Origin: Sabellastarte sp. h YS-2021
Taxonomy: Eukaryota; Annelida; Polychaeta; Sabellida; Sabellidae
Assembly: GCA_964017235.1 (NCBI GenBank)
Contig: OZ024930.1
Coordinates: forward strand, 152,210,221-152,274,220
Length of the DNA: 64,000 nucleotides
Direction of reading: 5' to 3'
The translations under genes and the position numbers were made by a program. Numbering within the stretch: position 1 is the stretch's first letter; every line of letters begins with the position of its first letter. Below, in pieces: positions 12,186 to 22,757 of this stretch. The notes beneath the pieces are model-generated. The model ran no database searches and was not told the origin of the DNA. It saw only the letters and a program-made list of their open reading frames with translations.

Positions 12186-12923
12186 GACATTAGTGGTATG
12201 TTAATTTTAAGCACTTGCAATCTTTAATGAGTTTGTTATCATTGTCTGTAACTATTTGATATGTCATTTATTTATCATTATGTTTTCATGTCATGTTATA
12301 ATTGTTTAGCATAATGTTCTCACTTGTGATTCTGTCTTACTTATATCTTTGCACAATGTTTATTCAGTATAAACTTAGTCAAGGTAGTGCACTCTTATAT
12401 GATTCTTCATACTTGCTAACATATTTTTACATTCAACAGTTACATTTACATGATATTATTTCATCTGATTGGATTTTATTTCTCTCACTGTCATTTAACT
12501 TTCTTGAGGTGGGTTGGGCTTGCTTTATGTCTAAATTCATAGTCTTGTGGAACCTTTACATTCTTCTCAAATTATATGGTTTCCCGTTACTAAATTTATT
12601 ACCTTTCTATGTAGTGTTTTGATATTTGACCTTGTGTGACTTTTTACCTGTTATAATTTCTTGGGTCATTTATCCCTCCCTTTTTGGGGTAGGGTTTGCT
12701 TTGTTATGTCACAACAGTGGTCCTTTATTTGCTAGTGGTTGGGTTGACCTTTTATCTGACCTTTTATGTAATGCATTTCAAAGTCAAAGTTAAATGCCAT
12801 GATATATACTGGTGTGAATTATTCAGGTCTGTAGATTTTGTTTTAGTAATCCCATTTATTTACTTGTTGTTGGAAATAAATAATCCCATGTTGCATTTTT
12901 CTTGTTGGGGGACTGGGGGAATG
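12186..12923. mobile_element. 738-bp insertion in the array, flanked by an 11-bp direct repeat
   Basis: The repeat unit stops after CTTATTGATTG at 12175-12185 and resumes with the same 11 bases at 12924-12934, so the intervening 738 bp look inserted with a target duplication. The insert is T-rich on the + strand, has no inverted ends, no poly(A) tail and no recognisable protein. Two T-rich open frames overlapping it (12302-12622 and 12696-13028) look like chance hydrophobic translations. The class of element is unknown. Confidence 0.6.
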
Positions 12924-13307
12924 CTTATTGATTGTTTCATCTCAATATCAAAGTGTATCCAAAGGGTCACCTTACTGACAAAGGGAAATACCATGTCATT
13001 AAGTTATATAGTTTTACAAAGGAAATAATAATGGATAAATATTTATTATATCTAATGATTTATTTTGACATAATCAATGTAAGGATTTGCATGGTAAGGC
13101 TTTCTTACTGATTGTTTAATCTAAATATTAAAGTGTATCCAAAGGGCCACCTTATGGACAAAGACATGTATTTTTGCAATGTCGTTATGTTGTTTCATTC
13201 ACAAAGGAAATAACCATGGGTAAATATTTGTTGTATCTAATGATTTTCTTCAACATAATCATATAAATGACAAAAATCAGGAAATAGTAATGCATGGGGT
13301 TGTGTGT

Positions 13308-13382
13308 GGTTCTTGATGGTGTAGTGGTTATCACATCTGCTTTACACTCAGAAGATCATGAGTTTGATCCTCGTCAAGACTT
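13308..13382 (+). pseudogene. degenerate tRNA-Val (TAC)
   Basis: The copy occupies the TAC position of the decayed unit. It has two extra bases near the acceptor/D-arm junction, a C-T mismatch in the anticodon stem (TCTGC against TCAGA), changes in the variable region and a broken acceptor end (CAAGACT). The loop still reads TTTACAC. Folding into a functional tRNA is doubtful. Confidence 0.7.
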
Positions 13383-14306
13383 GCTTGCTTGTTTTGATAA
13401 TTATATCTTAAATTATCAAAAACATGCTTAAAACCATAACTTAATTGACAGTTGAGTCTCATGGTTTGGTAGCATGCTATTTAGTTCATTCTTCTTTGAC
13501 TCTGTTCACAACAGATCTTAGTTCTTAGACATGCGTATCTTGTGTTGACTTATGTCAGTGATATTAAAAGCCATTGAATGTTACTTCCATGTTAGAACTG
13601 TGTTTTTGTTGAAGGTAATGAGTAAATAATCTATAGATCTTGTTTGTTGGAAAATTGCAAATTATTTTCCAACAATACTTAGATCAACAATACCTCTTGC
13701 AACATGCAAAGGGTGATGGGTAAAGTATTCAACAAAAATTGTAAGTGTATCCAAAGATTCAGCTGACTAGAAAAAATACAAATACTCTCTTTCTACATCA
13801 GTATGTTATGTAGTTTTCCAAAGGAAACAGATCGATGTTAATAGTTCTAGTTAATTGTAATGATTTCATTCACAAAATCATACAAATGAAGCAGAGGCAA
13901 ATACAAAGTGAGAAGTAAAGAATTGCACAACATGAAATATTTCCCGAGGCAAAAGTAAATATACAGTAACCACCAGCAGGAGTACAAATTAAAATCAGTG
14001 CTTAAGAAGGTGGATGGTTTATCCATTGCACCATGGTGCCTTTGTTTTTGTTGAGTTAGCCATAATTTTATGTAAAATTTATTTTACTTGATGCTTTCTT
14101 TTTAATATGTATGAATTCAGTATTTTCAGATAACCAGTTTACTTTAATTATTGTTGTTACAGCTACCATTCCTTAATCTTAAAGGTAATTGCAGAAAAGC
14201 AAATGTAAGAGACAAGTCTTTGTGGGAAATTTTTTAAGATCATTTCATGTCAGAAGCATTATGCTAACAAGTAGCAAAGTATTGAGGGTATTTAATTGTA
14301 TATGTG

Positions 14307-14379
14307 GGTCTTGTGGTGTAGTGGTTATCATATATGCTTCACATGCAGAAGGTCATGAGGTTAATCCTCATCAAGACCT
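14307..14379 (+). pseudogene. tRNA-Val-like copy with CAC anticodon
   Basis: It lies at the AAC position of the decayed unit. The acceptor GGTCTTG/CAAGACC is fully paired and the T-stem is intact. The anticodon loop reads TTCACAT, which gives CAC, still a valine anticodon. There is one A-G mismatch in the anticodon stem (TATGC/GCAGA) and the T-loop is GTTAATC, so T54 of the B box is lost. Probably a pseudogene, but a working tRNA-Val(CAC) cannot be excluded. Confidence 0.6.
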
Positions 14380-14743
14380 CTTTGGAATGTTTTTCTTGAT
14401 AATTTTCTCTTGCACCTACTTTGAACTCATTACTTAATTTACATTTAAGTGACATGTTTTGGTTACAATTTAGGAAAAAATCAAATAATTTGTAGATCTT
14501 GTTTATTACAACATTGTAAGTTACATCTCAAGATTGGTTTGACAAATATTAAAACATTATTGCTGTATTGTGAAAATGTTGATGGATGAATGAGTACACA
14601 CTATTTGTATAGTAACGCCTTCTTATTGAATGGTAAGGGAAATATTTTGCCATGTCATTATGTTACAAAGTTTTACAAAGGAAATAACAATGGGTAAATA
14701 TTTGATTAGATAAATGACAAACATTAGGAAATAGTGATGTGTG

Positions 14744-14761
14744 GGTCTAGTGGTGTACTGG
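14744..14761 (+). pseudogene. tRNA-Val 5' fragment at the array end
   Basis: Eighteen bases corresponding to the acceptor strand and D-arm start (GGTCTAG then TGGTGTACTG) lie at the expected TAC position. The rest is missing and the MITE-like sequence GGGCCGATTTCAC follows at once. No second half is found beyond that element, so the array appears truncated here. Confidence 0.6.
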
Positions 14762-15236
14762 GGCCGATTTCACTAAAGGACTTAAACTAAGTTCCTTTAT
14801 TGGCTAAGTCAGGGATTTTAATCTAAGACTTTGGTCTTAGCTAGGTCTGGGACTTAAATAGATTTCACAAGGGTGACTAAGCTAAGTCCGAGCTTATAAC
14901 CACAGTGGTTTTCTGTGTCATGTGACCTTTTATATCCATTCAAAATATAATATTGGTGCCATATATCCTTCATTTGATGTATTTTATCTAAGGATATGGG
15001 CTGTTTTGAAATGGAAACCTTGTTGCCACACATAAACTTCCAGCAGACTACTTTAGTGGGGTGTTCTGTGTAATTATACTTTATTTACAGCCTTTTCAAA
15101 TTTTGAAGTGGAGAAAAGTTTATGGCAGCCATATTTAAGTCCTCTTTACAAAATTTAAGCCTACTACCTCCCGACTTAAAGTTAAGTCCACTGACATAGC
15201 AATTTCATGGACTTAGCTGCTTTGTGATCTCTTGTA
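14762..15236. mobile_element. MITE-like element, family of GGGCCCGTATTCACG (copy 1)
   Basis: Starts GGGCCGATTTCAC and is rich in short palindromic ACTTAAG/CTAAGTC motifs at both ends. Its core (ACCACAGTGGTTTTCTGTG, then a shared stretch through TTTATTTACAGCC) matches the copy at 22,758-23,343 closely and in the same order. The right terminal repeat has decayed, so the end is approximate. No coding capacity: a non-autonomous DNA transposon. Confidence 0.75.
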
Positions 15237-16397
15237 CATTTCTCTGTCTTTTCTTGAGCAGTTGTTCACAGGCAGCTTGAAGGAAATGGGTAAACTGCAT
15301 CATCCCTCAAATGATCTATCAGCCTCCAGGTTGAAGCTTGTTCATGCCTAAGTGTTTGACGAAAAGAATTGTTCCATCCTTCACACTAATTATTGGTGCA
15401 GTCATCTCCACCAAATCGAATCTTGTGAACCTTCCACATTTTCACAGGGTACTTGAAAGGAACTATTCAATGCAAAACTTATTTGCATGTATGACTATGC
15501 AAATAAGTAGATATAAAGTAACTTTATTATCAAAATATGTCATTTTTAGATTGAAATATTTTTAAAATATTGGGATTTGTTTGGGATTTGTTTATGTGAC
15601 AATGTCTATGCTATGTATAATTTGTTGTGAGTTTCTCAAGTTATTATATTGATTTGTCCTTATATTAAGACAGCAAGTGATTTTTTTTTTGTGTTTCGTG
15701 CATTGAAAGTACTTACATCCATAAAATACTTTATCAGAATTAACAGTTAGTCTTTACAAAAATTACAGAATCATCACATCATACAAAATTTTCAATGTGG
15801 CACTCCATAACATCAATGAAATAATTCAAGACGAACCCAACTATAAGGTTGCAAATCTTAAAATGGCAATATACTAAACAAACTAGTCCAGAACTTTCAG
15901 ATAAATGCTTAATAAGGTAATACTTTTTATAATTGATAATTTCAATAAACCATGTTTAAAATCATCATCATTGTCAAGCAATACACCTTAACTACAAAAC
16001 ATTATTCAACAATTTAAGAACATTTTAATTTAAAATGAAAAAAATGTAATATTTATAAGGGAAAAATACACAAGCTAAAATGTGTCATTTTTATTGATCA
16101 CTTATAAAAATACATTGCTAATGTTAGATTTTAATAAATTATAGAAAAAATATTTCCCCAAATAACCATCAATATTAAGTATAAAACGTTTTCAATTTTA
16201 AATGTTTCAAATGATTTACCCAAATTTAACAGTAACTTGGAACTTTCTAGTCATCATAAATTATATTACAATATCAAAATATTCATATATCAAATACTTT
16301 ACCAGAATCAACAGGTTTTACATAATTACAAAATGATCATATCATTCAAAATTGGCACCAGAAAACTTGACTGAAGTAATTAAAGAAAAATCCAACT
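15237..16397. other. AT-rich stretch without recognisable gene
   Basis: Only short open frames, none with domain-like composition. No tRNA, inverted ends or long repeats seen. Confidence 0.6.
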
Positions 16398-16400
16398 TAA

Positions 16401-16430
16401 TGCAGTTTTTCTACTGGAACTGACCCTGTA
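16401..16430. repeat. left terminal inverted repeat of Harbinger element
   Basis: Begins TGCAGTTTTTCTACTGGAAC and pairs imperfectly with the right end at 20765-20794. Immediately preceded by TAA. Confidence 0.8.
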
Positions 16431-16787
16431 ACAAAAGTTGCAAAAAGCAAAAAGTTGCAAAAGTTGTAGGGTCGTAGAAAAAAAGGTATGAAAATGATGA
16501 GTTGGTTATGAAATCCCTGACAGGACGGTAAAGCTACAGACAGGTCGTAATGGCCATCCCGACAAGTCGTAGGGTCGGGAACCTTTTTAGCATGGCCAGT
16601 CGCAGAACTTCTACGACAAGCCCTAAACCCCTAACAGACAAGCCGGATCACAAACAGACCAGCTGTAAAGACAAACAGACAAGCCGGGAACATGTTCCCG
16701 ACCCTTCACGGCAGGACTGATTGTTTTTGTGGGTCGGTATCTAGAGTCGGGATCCAGAATTGGGATCTATATCACACTATATCACAG

Positions 16788-16795
16788 TATATAAA
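16788..16795 (+). promoter_or_regulatory. TATA box of the Harbinger transposase gene
   Basis: TATATAAA lies 43 bp before the ATG at 16838, followed by a C-rich stretch. It sits just inside the left subterminal repeats, where this family keeps its transposase promoter. Inference from motif and spacing only. Confidence 0.5.
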
Positions 16796-16837
16796 TCCCC
16801 CTCCCCTGTGATGTGCCATTCATTTTACACTTCAAAG

Positions 16838-17530
16838 ATGACAGGAACACATCAAGAGCAACTGATAGATTCCTTGAGGGCCCTTCTGTTTTTTATTGAG
16901 TTAAAGTTATTTTTATATGTTGTGATTACAACACACAGAAGACAGCCAAACCCAGCATCTGCCCAACCAGCATCACCATCACCCCCACCACCCAGAAGGA
17001 GAAGGAAGCCACAGAATCCATGGGTCCTGCCCTGGATACTGCAGAGAGAGGAGAGAGGTTGCTACAGAACCCTCTTGAATGAACTGATCACTAGTGACAC
17101 ACCAGGCTACAGAAATTTCACCAGGATGGAGCCAGCATTTTTTTATTTGATTGAAGAAAGAATCGCCCCCCACCTCAGGAAGTCAATCACCAACTTCAGG
17201 TAGTCACTGAAAGTCGGCTTAAAACTGGCAGTTACTTTGAGACACTTATCCACAGGGGAAAGCTACACCTCACTGCAATACCACTGGAGGGTTGGAAGAT
17301 CGACCATCTGCAAGTTTATCCCCCAGGTCTGCAAAGCCATTTTGAAAGAATTTCAACAAGAATATCTGGTGTGCCCCACTGATCCTGAAGACTAGAAGAA
17401 AATTGAACAAAGATTTAGAAACAGATGGAATGTCCCCCATGCAGTTGGTGCATTAGATGGAAAACACATTGCTATCAAGAAGCCCAAGAAGTCAGGCAGT
17501 GAATATTTCAACTACAAGGGCTATTTCCAT
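16838..17530 (+). pseudogene. Harbinger transposase (HARBI1-like nuclease), truncated and with stops
   Basis: The reading frame from ATG 16838 (after the TATA box) runs through a proline-rich segment, a basic RRRRKP stretch, a conserved segment with RMEPAFFYLIEE and ends with KSITNFR before a stop at 17203. After a frame change, conserved family segments continue: TLRHLSTGESYTSLQYHW, VGRSTICKFIPQVCKAI, an in-frame TAG after CPTDPED, then [17 protein letters not shown], which holds the first catalytic Asp, and YFNYKGYF. Homology ends at about 17530; the segment with the second Asp and the Glu is deleted, and only the 3' flank resumes near 17,600 (compare 55,970 in the other copy). Known members of the family are DDE nucleases that work with a Myb/SANT-like partner. 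This copy cannot be active. Confidence 0.88.
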
Positions 17531-18120
17531 CACATGGGGGCGCTGGCTGGGCAGGAGGACAGAGTTTAAGAAGACAGAGGGGAGAAGACTGAGGGGAGAA
17601 CATGCTGTCATATATCCCAAGTAATCCAAGAACTTTTATTTAGCAAAGTGTCACCTCCCAAAAATAACCCCAAGTTTCCAACAATTTAATTCAAATTCAA
17701 TTTCACCAAAAATATTCCCCATCACAAATACCAATCCATCCCACACTCAGTTGAAAAAAGTAAATTATATCACTTACAGATTCAAACCTAAGTCCTCACT
17801 TAACAAAGTTGCCATCCCACCCCAACAAGACTTGGCTTTATTCTCTGAAAAAATAATTTACAAAGTGGTATTAAAAAAAAGTTTCCAAATAAATACCTGG
17901 AAATATTTCCTGCAAAGAATTCACAAGAATTTAAAAAAAATGCTAGAAAATTTGCAAAACAAAATTATACAAGCTTTGCAGTCCCAGTTAAATAAATTTT
18001 TTTTCGGGTTATCAATCCATTGCCACTCACATTTCTGTAAATTTTGTTAGGCCTCACATTTGTTGGTGTGTCAGTGTGGATATGGCTGTTTATTTAAAGT
18101 GGGGTTTTGGGAGACAGGGG

Positions 18121-18225
18121 CGTGGGTTTGAGTCTGAATCTTGGTTTTTGAGGGACGTGGGTTTGAGTCCACATCTTGGTTTATGAGGGACGTGGGTTTG
18201 AGTCCACATCTTTGTTTTTGGGGGT
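18121..18225. repeat. three tandem copies of a 35-bp repeat
   Basis: Units begin at 18121, 18156 and 18191 with CGTGGGTTTGAGTC. They lie between the 3' ends of the two convergent Harbinger genes, in a T- and G-rich stretch. Confidence 0.8.
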
Positions 18226-18342
18226 GGGGGAGTTTTTTTAAAATTTTGTTTGGGTGGTGGTGGTGGTTTTACTTTGCTTTCTTAGGGGATTATTTTTTTA
18301 AGGGGAATATTTTTATTTTTTTGTTTTGTGGTGGAAATTTAT

Positions 18343-19990
18343 TTATATTTGTTTAACATTCACACATTCAATCACATAATTTTTTTTGTACTGTGGGGAG
18401 GTGTAAGTGTTGGATGGTGTGCTTTTTTGTTTTTGGGCACAAACGTGTAGGTTGTTAATTGTTTTTGGATTCGGGTGGCCCTTAAAAGGGCTGGGTTTGG
18501 TGCGACTTGTGCAGGCTAATCCGCTGATTTGGGCTGACTGACTCTGCTGGCTGGACTGGCTGGGAGGTCTTGAATGTTTATGATGAGTGGAAGATGGCAC
18601 TGGTTGACTGGTGACGGTGCTGGTTGAAGGTGAAAGGGTGAAAATGTCTGTGGTGTGTCCATCTGTTGATACATGAGACACTGGGAATAGCTGCAAAGAG
18701 ACTGGATAATCCAGAAGTGTTGTGCTGACTCTCCTCCTGTTGTGATGGTGCAACTGAAGGTGGGTTGAAAATCATCTGTCTGGAAGTCCCAGGCTGTTCG
18801 TCATCCACAACTACATAAGAAGTAGGTTGTGCTGACGATGATGAAGGCCCCGATGGTTGCTGTGCTTTCGCAATCACTGTAACAGGCTGTCCTGTGGTAG
18901 TCTGTTGAGGCTGCACAACTGGAATGGAGACTGGCTGAGTTTCCCGGATGGTGAGTATGTATTCCCGTCCTGCTGTGGACTGTGATGTTTCTGGAAGTTG
19001 ATATGTGGTGACCTTTTGACTTGTGGTGACCTGTCTCTTGCGTTCTTCGGCCTTGTACTGTATTTCACTGAGAAGCTTCACTGTCTCGTTCCTGAAGGTT
19101 AAAAAGTCCCTTTCTTCAAGATGTTCAATCTCACAGTGGAGATAGTTGCAGAACGACTGTCGAGGACTTGGAGTGGGATCCTGACATGCACCCAGAAATG
19201 TGAAAATCATCGACGTCATCTGCTGGAACTGATCTAAGATTGGATCTGCAGACGTGGTGGTAGTCGCAACTTGAGGCTGTCGTCAATTGGGACTGGTGCT
19301 CAAAGGCTGATGAGTAACATCTGATGCAATGCTGATTTCCATCTCAGATTCTGTGTTCCTGGATGTATCTGGAACTGAAGCTGAAGCTGCGGCTGCAGAG
19401 GGCCTCTGGGGTGACTTGAATGCAGAAGACTTGGAAACTCCCTTCCTTCTGATGTGACCTCGTAGAAAACTGAAACTGTCCTTCAGCCAGATTTGACGTT
19501 CTGTGCTCTTCTCAGCTCCTTGTCCTGACTTCGTCTGAGTGAGTTTGCCATTTCTGGTACGTTGAGTATCGAACCACTTCTTCACAGTCTTGACAGGCAA
19601 GTTTCTGCTAGCTGCTAGCTGCTCCCAAAGTCTTTCTTTCTTCTGCTTGTCTTTGAAACTGTCATTGGTTTTGTCATAAAGTTCCTCGTGCTGTTTAACG
19701 AATCACTTAGGAAAATGGACTTCCTCTGGCCCTTCTTCTGTCTGGATTGAGTTGATTCTACATCAGTATCCATGTCAGTTCACATTCTCTTCTCTTTGCT
19801 GGCTCTCTTCCCTCCTCTCTCTCTCCCTCCTCTGTCTGTCCCTCTCCTCCAATTCAATCCTCTCTCTCTCATCCCTCTCCTCTCTCTCCCCCCTCCTTCT
19901 CTCTATATCCTCAGCTGTATCTCCTAACTCAAACTGTGGTTGAGTGTCTCCAGTTGGTACTTCAATCTTTCTCCTTCTGCCCCTTGGCAT
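18343..19990 (-). pseudogene. Harbinger accessory DNA-binding protein, MADF (Myb/SANT-like) domain
   Basis: Second gene of the element, convergent with the transposase. I chose the ATG at 19990 (MPRGRRRKIEVPT) because the second copy at 55,456 starts in the same way. It has a basic N-terminus, then a long Arg/Glu-rich stretch that would form a charged helix, then a frame break near 19,775 and another near 19,700. A MADF-like domain follows, with VKQHEELYDKTNDSF, RLWEQLA and LPVKTVKKWFDTQR. After a single in-frame TGA (after STSPN, 19,283) the same frame continues with a C-terminal segment around FLGACQDPTPSPRQSFCNYL, then a Gln/Ser/Thr-rich tail with one more frame change near 18,700. Family members bring transposase to DNA and the nucleus. 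Non-functional here because of the breaks. Confidence 0.8.
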
Positions 19991-20200
19991 GCTGATCAAT
20001 CAATCAATTGTACAGCTTGTTTTAAAAACAAAAACTTAAAATAAAAGTGAAACCTCACAGGACAGATTTCACTCCCAACCAGTCCAGCCTAGCTCAGTAG
20101 CTAATTTCCAAAAAATAAAAAACCTAAAGAAAAGCTGCACACCAAGTTGTCTCTCGACATGTCAAAGCCCAAATATACGCAGATTGTCTACCGACTCGCC

Positions 20201-20208
20201 TTTTTATA
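20201..20208 (-). promoter_or_regulatory. TATA box of the Harbinger MADF gene
   Basis: TATAAAAA on the minus strand, about 210 bp before the ATG at 19990, just inside the right subterminal repeats. It mirrors the arrangement on the left side. Motif-based inference. Confidence 0.45.
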
Positions 20209-20764
20209 CCCACAGATTTTGATACCGACAGGCCGTAAGAAGCAAAAATATTGCCTGCCTGTCGGTTACAGTTCCCGGCTTGTCTGTTAGTGTTGCAGGC
20301 CTGTCGGTTTTCATTTACGGCTTGTCTGTTTCAGTTTACGGCCTGTTGGTTACAATTTTTCCCGACTCTAGGACCCAGTCTGTAAAAGTTACCGACTGGC
20401 CTGTAAACTTTACAGGCCTGTCGGGAACAGTTACAGACAGGCCGGCTAAAGTTACCGACTGTACTGTAACACTTCCGGCACCGTTGGTGAGTCATCACAT
20501 ACAGTCTGGAAGTCCATATTTAGGACAAGCCGGATACTTGTTACAGACAGGCCTGTTTGATTAACCGACAAGCCGGGAAGTGTAACCGACAGGCCTGTTG
20601 CTAGGGGGCTGAAATTAGGGTCAGATACAAGTGTCGGCAACGGTCGTACAAATATCAAACATGTTTAAAATTTCACCAACTCTCCCCAACAGGCCAGGAA
20701 CTTGAAACCGACTCTAACTGACCATGTAAACATTGGTCCCGACTCTCAAAAAATGCATAGTTAC

Positions 20765-20794
20765 TGGCCTGTCGGTTCCAGTGGAAACACTGCA
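20765..20794. repeat. right terminal inverted repeat of Harbinger element
   Basis: Its reverse complement begins TGCAGTGTTTCCACTGGAAC and matches the left end at 16401. It is followed at once by TAA. Confidence 0.8.
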
Positions 20795-21002
20795 TAAAGC
20801 TTGCAGCTCTAAATATTGTAACACTATTTGACAAGAAATATCATATGAATACTAATAAATAAACTATAAGATAAATATACAAGACAATACTTCTGATAAT
20901 TAATAAAGTATACTTCATAGGATTATCCAACTAAAACAATAAATAATTTAACACTTTTAAAGCATATTATTATGGAAAAATAGCACTCACCCAGTAAACA
21001 TT

Positions 21003-21522
21003 TTTAGGTTTTGCAAACGTTTGATAGGAAACGTTTGGCAAAGGTTAAAAAATGATGGGTACGAAAACCATTTATAATAGAATGTTTTTAAAACGTTTTA
21101 TGTATACCATTTATAAAATGTTTAATGACAAATGTTAGAAAAACGTTACAAATGAACATAATAATGTCTGAATAATAGTGGGGTCAGAGGTCAAATTCAA
21201 TATCTTTTTAAGGTTGCTCACTAATGAAAATATTATTTTTATGTCTAAAATTGTAAGATAGTGGCTTAGAAATTGTGCCCCCATTCAATTCTTACTTTTA
21301 GGGATTGCACGTGGGGCAATTTTTTGACAAAGTCCTCTAAAACCCCTATTACTGCTCACCGCTATCGTTGTTTGGACATGTTTGAAGGTTTAAAAATATG
21401 GGTTTAAAAAACATTTTTGATAGAATGTTTTTAAAACATTTGACAAGCAATGTTGTTTAAACATTTTATGTGTACTATTTGTCAAACATTTTATGATAAA
21501 TGTTTGAAAAATGTTTTACCAG
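21003..21522. repeat. two diverged copies of an AACGTTT-rich repeat
   Basis: Two stretches, about 21,003-21,146 and 21,374-21,522, share AATGTTTTTAAAAC and ATTTTATG motifs in the same order, with many short AACGTTT/AAACATT words. The flanking 20,798-21,002 and 21,147-21,373 show nothing recognisable. Class unknown. Confidence 0.5.
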
Positions 21523-21904
21523 AATAATTTACAACCTTTAACTTGTCCATTCCTCGTAATTTTCAACTTTCATGTAAATCAAGCAAATTTAAAAAGTAGA
21601 AATTTTGTGAATATAATACTGAACTAAAACAATCACACAGAAAGCCAACATAAATCAGAATTCTTTTGATCCACATAGTAGAGATGCAAAGCCACCAGAG
21701 ACATGAGTAGCCCACTAGAGTTGATGAAATGAGAATCCTGCTGGGGCCTCTATAAGTAAAATGCAGGTGTACCACTGGCTCTAGATGCTTCCACAAGTAG
21801 TGCCAAAACACCCGTTCCAAAAAATAACCCCCCACACTGTACATTTGTGGGGGCCAAGGTCCAGGGACCACAGATTATTGGGCAGCTTGAAATGATCAAA
21901 ATCC

Positions 21905-22135
21905 TGGTTGATGTATGTTTTGGCAGAGGAAGTGCATTCTAGTAATGTCTGTTAACCATGCTGTAGTTCAAGTTTTAACCTCAGGTAAAACCAAAGATCC
22001 CTTCCTTGTGACTTGTGCTAGAGATATCTGGTTTGTTGCAGCACTAGCTGACATTGAACTTGTATATAAACACATGTCATATGTAGAAACAATGGAGTGA
22101 ATGGCTTGCCTTCCAGGTGGAAAGATACTAAGAAT
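21905..22135 (+). pseudogene. DIRS-type RNase H fragment
   Basis: The short frame contains NHAVVQVLTSGKTKD followed by a CARDIWFVAALADIEL segment. This aligns with the RNase H end of the element at 28743-30428 (NEAVVHVLNSGKTRD and following). Only about 70 codons remain, with the active-site Asp of the CDN motif changed. A relic of a related retroelement. Confidence 0.65.
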
Positions 22136-22379
22136 CAATTACAAGAATTGAATTCCTACATTCATGCCTCTATTTGGTTGGTTGTTTCACCACTGCTGTC
22201 AGAATTAGATAATGAATTATAATGCTGAGGTCACAGAGTTCATTTTTAGTATGTTTTTGCCTTGGAACAAACTTATTGAATATAACCTCAAAAGGGAATA
22301 CCAATTCAATACTTTAAAAAAAATATGTTGAATGCAGCTAAATTCACCCAGGATAAATTATTAGTTGTCAAGGATAAAC

Positions 22380-22757
22380 ACCCATTAACAGACCAGTCAT
22401 GATAACCACCTACAACCCAACCTACCCTGATATCAAATAAATAATGCACAAACATCATTGAACACATCAATGACTGCTTTAACTGTCAACAATAAGCCCC
22501 TAATTGGTTTTAAAAGACTACTAAACCTCAAAACCTTCGAACTAGGGCATCCGTCTCATACACGCCATCCTAAGTGGTACCAAGCAAAATAAAACATACC
22601 ATGTGTACTAGACTTGGTAAATGCGCCTACTGTCCCTTGATAAAATGAATCAATGAAGTACAGTGCAAAATCACGCACATTACTAAACTCAATGTACTGG
22701 CCACACATCACTGGTGAACATAATAATATAATTGACCTAATTACATGCAAAAAGTCT
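22380..22757 (+). pseudogene. Penelope-like element relic, pre-GIY-YIG region
   Basis: Across several frames and stops one can read ITTYNPTYPDIK, then KTTKPQNLRTRAS, then TRLGKCAYCPLI, then NNIIDLITCKKSG, in this order. This series resembles the region just before and at the start of the GIY-YIG endonuclease of Penelope-like elements. The MITE at 22758 interrupts it exactly where the nuclease core should follow. Recognised from memory of the family pattern, so moderate confidence. Confidence 0.45.

Larger units (their letters stand above)
12935..14761 (+). repeat. decayed right edge of the tRNA-Val array
   Basis: Sequence of the 1.68-kb unit continues here but with frequent substitutions and indels. 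A segment of the unit is present twice, side by side (about 12,935-13,090 and 13,091-13,270). The AAC-to-TAC segment after 14,380 is shortened to about 365 bp instead of 640. The array ends in a tRNA fragment at 14744-14761 joined directly to a MITE-like element. Confidence 0.85.
16401..20794 (+). mobile_element. Harbinger (PIF) DNA transposon, complete ends, decayed genes
   Basis: The element starts TGCAGT and ends ACTGCA. The two ends are imperfect inverted repeats sharing TGCAGT, TTTC, ACTGGAAC and GAC in the same order. The flanks are TAA at 16398-16400 and TAA at 20795-20797, the 3-bp TWA target duplication typical of the family. It carries the two expected genes in convergent orientation: a DDE nuclease on + and a MADF-domain protein on -. 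Each gene has a TATA box in the neighbouring subterminal region. Both subterminal regions are full of variants of GACAGGCC and GACAAGCCGG, likely transposase or accessory-protein binding sites. Both genes contain breaks, so the element is not autonomous now. Confidence 0.9.

Noticed and set aside
12302-13028. Two open frames of about 100 codons with hydrophobic translations
   Set aside because: They lie in a T-rich insert and run into repeat-unit sequence; the composition explains the hydrophobicity, and no family pattern or splice context supports a gene.
18121-18225. B-box-like GGGTTTGAGTCC motif as a pol III promoter
   Set aside because: It occurs in each 35-bp tandem unit with no A box or foldable tRNA around it; a chance match.
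19752-19999. Plus-strand Leu/Ser-rich frame and minus-strand Arg/Glu-rich frame as separate genes
   Set aside because: The plus frame is the shadow of the purine-rich N-terminal coding part of the Harbinger MADF gene.
20280-20658. Frames of 70-95 codons with repeated GLSV/TDRP-like text
   Set aside because: They are translations of the subterminal GACAGGCC repeats of the Harbinger element, open in both directions because of the repeat period.
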